DNA of 32,918 nt from an uncultured Bacteroidales bacterium (GTDB lineage Bacteria > Bacteroidota > Bacteroidia > Bacteroidales > UBA932). Positions 31,032-32,918 of this stretch are shown here, in pieces. Each line of letters begins with the position of its first letter. Position 1 is the stretch's first letter. The stretch covers positions 1 to 32,918 of the forward strand of contig UQWT01000017.1 in NCBI GenBank assembly GCA_900544815.1, in the 5' to 3' direction. The translations under genes and the position numbers were made by a program. The notes below the pieces were generated by a model, which was not told where the DNA came from, did not search any database, and saw only the letters and a list, made by a program, of their open reading frames with translations.

Positions 31032-32918
31032 TTAAGAACTTTGTTTGTATAGATTTCCGTCTTTATCCTTGCCTTGAGTATAAAGAGTAATTATTCCAAG
31101 ATTTTCTTTAATGTAATTCTCTCCTATATTTGTCCATGTAATACCAGCATCATCTTCAATTGTAAGGTCTTGTGAATTTTTCCATTCAATCCCCATTCTT
31201 CCATCCTTTACCTTACCTTGGTACCAATCTCTTCCATCCACATCCACCATGCTAATAGGATTTCCACCGCAATACATGTAAGGAGACATGGAGGCGTACT
31301 TCTCAGCTAACGGATCCGGAACGAACCATCTGCCGGTGAAGTCGTCGTACATCCTTGCGCCATAGTCTGTGAAGCCAAGACCTCCCACAGTCTGCATCTC
31401 CTTGCCGTTGTACTTGTAGAGGTTGGTCGTAAGCTGTGGGTAGCTGTTGCCTGTGGCTGTCCTCATACCCATAGGGTAGTAATCATTCCTCTCCACAACA
31501 CTGCCGCTACCGTCCGTTATCACCCTCACACTGCCCAAGTGATCCGTACCGTAGTAATATGCCAAACAACTGTTATTGGCTGTGCCTATTATCCTCCCAC
31601 CACCAAACCCTGTACTTGAGAGTGTATAGCTCTCTCCGCTCTTAGAGAGTACCAATGTCCCAAGATAGAGATAACCGTTACTGCCTGCTCCGTCTACAAC
31701 CCTCTGCTTGGTACCGTCCGCACTGTAGAGATACTCAGCCTTTACCGCACCGTCTGCCGCCGTTGCACCCGTCTTCTCCACCACCTTGGCCGGCAGATTG
31801 AGAATGTTGTAGCTTATACCCAATCCTCTTCTGCCGTCATAGAGCATGTTGCCACCTGCATCATAGCTGTAGGAAGCACTCAGCTCAGCTCCTTGACTAC
31901 TACCCGCAAGCCCAACAAGCCTGTTACCGTTGTAGCTGTAGCTCAGATCATCCTCCACTGCACTTGCACTGCTGCCAAACCTCTGCAAGGTAACAATATT
32001 TCCGTTAAGATCATAATCTATCCCCCTCTCGCACCAGCTGTTTGTTGCACTTGATGTTGTTCCTACATATCTGCTGCTTGCCGTAAGTCTGCCCAATCCG
32101 TCATAACCGTACCTGTATGTGCTTGCAGCGTTTGTTCCCTGCTGTATCCTCCACTCTGAGATGTTACCGTTATACAGTCCGCTCCCTTTCTCCGCATCAT
32201 AATATCTCAGCCTTTGGCTGTACAGCATCTCACTTCCCTTCACTGTTTGCGACACCGTTCCCCATCCCTGAATGTTGTACTGCAGGTTGTCCGTCACCCC
32301 GTTGCCGTAACTCTTTCCCGTAAGATTGCCAAGAGCATCATAGCTATAGTTTACCGTAGCTTTCTCCACTCCGTTGATTGATACCCTCTCACTGAGCATC
32401 CTTCCCCTTTGGTCATAGCTGTATACCGTTCCTTTTATTATTGTAAGACTGCCTGCCGAGTGGTTCTCGTTCACCGCAAGGATGTTTCCCCTGAAGTCAT
32501 ACTTTGTGCTTGTCCTGCTTATGCCGCCCGTAGAGTTTTTCTCCACCACCTGCATCACTCTTCCTTTCCTGTCATAATGGAATGCCCTCTCTATGTAGCT
32601 TGTGTTGCCGCTGCCTGTATTGCCGTTTTCACTTCCGTCAAGCAGTGCAATCTTCTCATAGAGTTTGTAACCGATTACCTTCACATTATCCAAGTCTGCA
32701 CTCTCAGCCACACCGCTCACAGGCGAGAAGGCAAGATAAGACGGAACGGTAAAGGATGATGTCTGAGTGGAGGATGCCGTGCGGTACACCCCACCACCGA
32801 ACCTTGTCTGTGAGAGCTTGCATATAAGGGTAAAGTTCCCAACAACAGACGGAGGGGTATCGGGTGTTCCACCTCCGAGCTGAGGATAGGTATTGTCGGG
32901 AGAAATATTGTCATACTT
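31032..32918 (-). CDS. RHS/YD-repeat protein, 5' end outside the window
   Basis: Large secreted or surface polymorphic-toxin carrier. The frame is open from the right edge (32918) to the TAA at 31032, so at least 628 residues are present and the start lies beyond the window; the GTG at 32789 is not a real start. YD repeats are plain (YDRKGRVMQV, YDFRGNILAV, YDQRGRMLSE, YDALGNLTGK, YDGLGRLTAS, YDLNGNIVTL). They are followed by the RHS-associated core: DHLGSVRVITDGSGSVVERNDYYP in two parts, YNGKEMQ, FTDYGARMYD and PDPLAEKYASMSPYMYCGGNP. After the core end VDVDGRD a short variable tip of about 75 residues follows (WYQGKVKDGRMGIEW ... YKQSS). RHS shells usually enclose a C-terminal toxin; here the tip continues in frame in the next ORF after one stop. 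Confidence 0.93.
   Translation of the reverse strand, partial: KYDNISPDNTYPQLGGGTPDTPPSVVGNFTLICKLSQTRFGGGVYRTASSTQTSSFTVPSYLAFSPVSGVAESADLDNVKVIGYKLYEKIALLDGSENGNTGSGNTSYIERAFHYDRKGRVMQVVEKNSTGGISRTSTKYDFRGNILAVNENHSAGSLTIIKGTVYSYDQRGRMLSERVSINGVEKATVNYSYDALGNLTGKSYGNGVTDNLQYNIQGWGTVSQTVKGSEMLYSQRLRYYDAEKGSGLYNGNISEWRIQQGTNAASTYRYGYDGLGRLTASSRYVGTTSSATNSWCERGIDYDLNGNIVTLQRFGSSASAVEDDLSYSYNGNRLVGLAGSSQGAELSASYSYDAGGNMLYDGRRGLGISYNILNLPAKVVEKTGATAADGAVKAEYLYSADGTKQRVVDGAGSNGYLYLGTLVLSKSGESYTLSSTGFGGGRIIGTANNSCLAYYYGTDHLGSVRVITDGSGSVVERNDYYPMGMRTATGNSYPQLTTNLYKYNGKEMQTVGGLGFTDYGARMYDDFTGRWFVPDPLAEKYASMSPYMYCGGNPISMVDVDGRDWYQGKVKDGRMGIEWKNSQDLTIEDDAGITWTNIGENYIKENLGIITLYTQGKDKDGNLYKQSS

Noticed and set aside
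32717..32914. 65-codon minus-strand frame overlapping the RHS gene at the right edge
   Set aside because: The RHS frame itself is open to position 32918, so this is a shadow in another frame, not a frameshifted RHS part.

Overview
The window looks like a Bacteroidales (Bacteroidetes) chromosome segment. The evidence is at least eight promoters carrying the Bacteroidetes -7 element TAnnTTTG (four of them TACCTTTG), A-rich translation starts without Shine-Dalgarno sequences, and gene families typical of the order: HU-CCDC81, DUF4831, DUF2147, RHS with small membrane partners, and a Porphyromonas-type 4-hydroxybutyrate operon. I cannot name the species.

Left part (1-7402): a minus-strand tRNA-Asn with terminator, a plus-strand HU-CCDC81 membrane protein, then a minus-strand four-gene operon abfD-abfT-4hbD-sucD. 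Its enzymes convert succinyl-CoA to succinate semialdehyde, 4-hydroxybutyrate, 4-hydroxybutyryl-CoA and crotonyl-CoA, the entry to butyrate. The transcript begins at a TACCTTTG promoter and runs at once into a complete cobalamin riboswitch followed by a terminator-like hairpin. This suggests the butyrate branch is made when B12 is scarce, which is when the competing B12-dependent methylmalonyl-CoA (propionate) branch fails. It is the most interesting system in the window.

Middle (7403-21860): a gene-free 1.2 kb stretch with a 299-bp tandem duplication and low-complexity repeats; a tripartite RND efflux operon (adaptor, pump, TolC); an M16 zinc peptidase; a DUF2975/Xre pair; a SIMPL protein converging on a DUF2147 protein; and the rpsF-rpsR-rplI operon with an exact -33/-7 promoter. 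A promoter followed by a 15-bp hairpin at 21754-21840 may be a small RNA gene.

Right part (21861-32918): a TPR/helix-turn-helix membrane regulator, pepD, DUF4831 and LpxL-type acyltransferase genes on the minus strand, a plus-strand POT peptide transporter, then an RHS locus running off the right edge. The RHS frame is broken by one in-frame stop before a hydrophobic 158-residue toxin-like ORF. Two paralogous small membrane proteins (probable immunity proteins) and a decayed RHS fragment follow.

Two dispersed sequence families cut across the genes: an 11-mer TTGTCGGGAAG, exact six times and near-exact several more, often as inverted pairs or at gene borders, and a composite intergenic repeat made of (NTTGGC)n next to AGTGTAAAG-like tracts.
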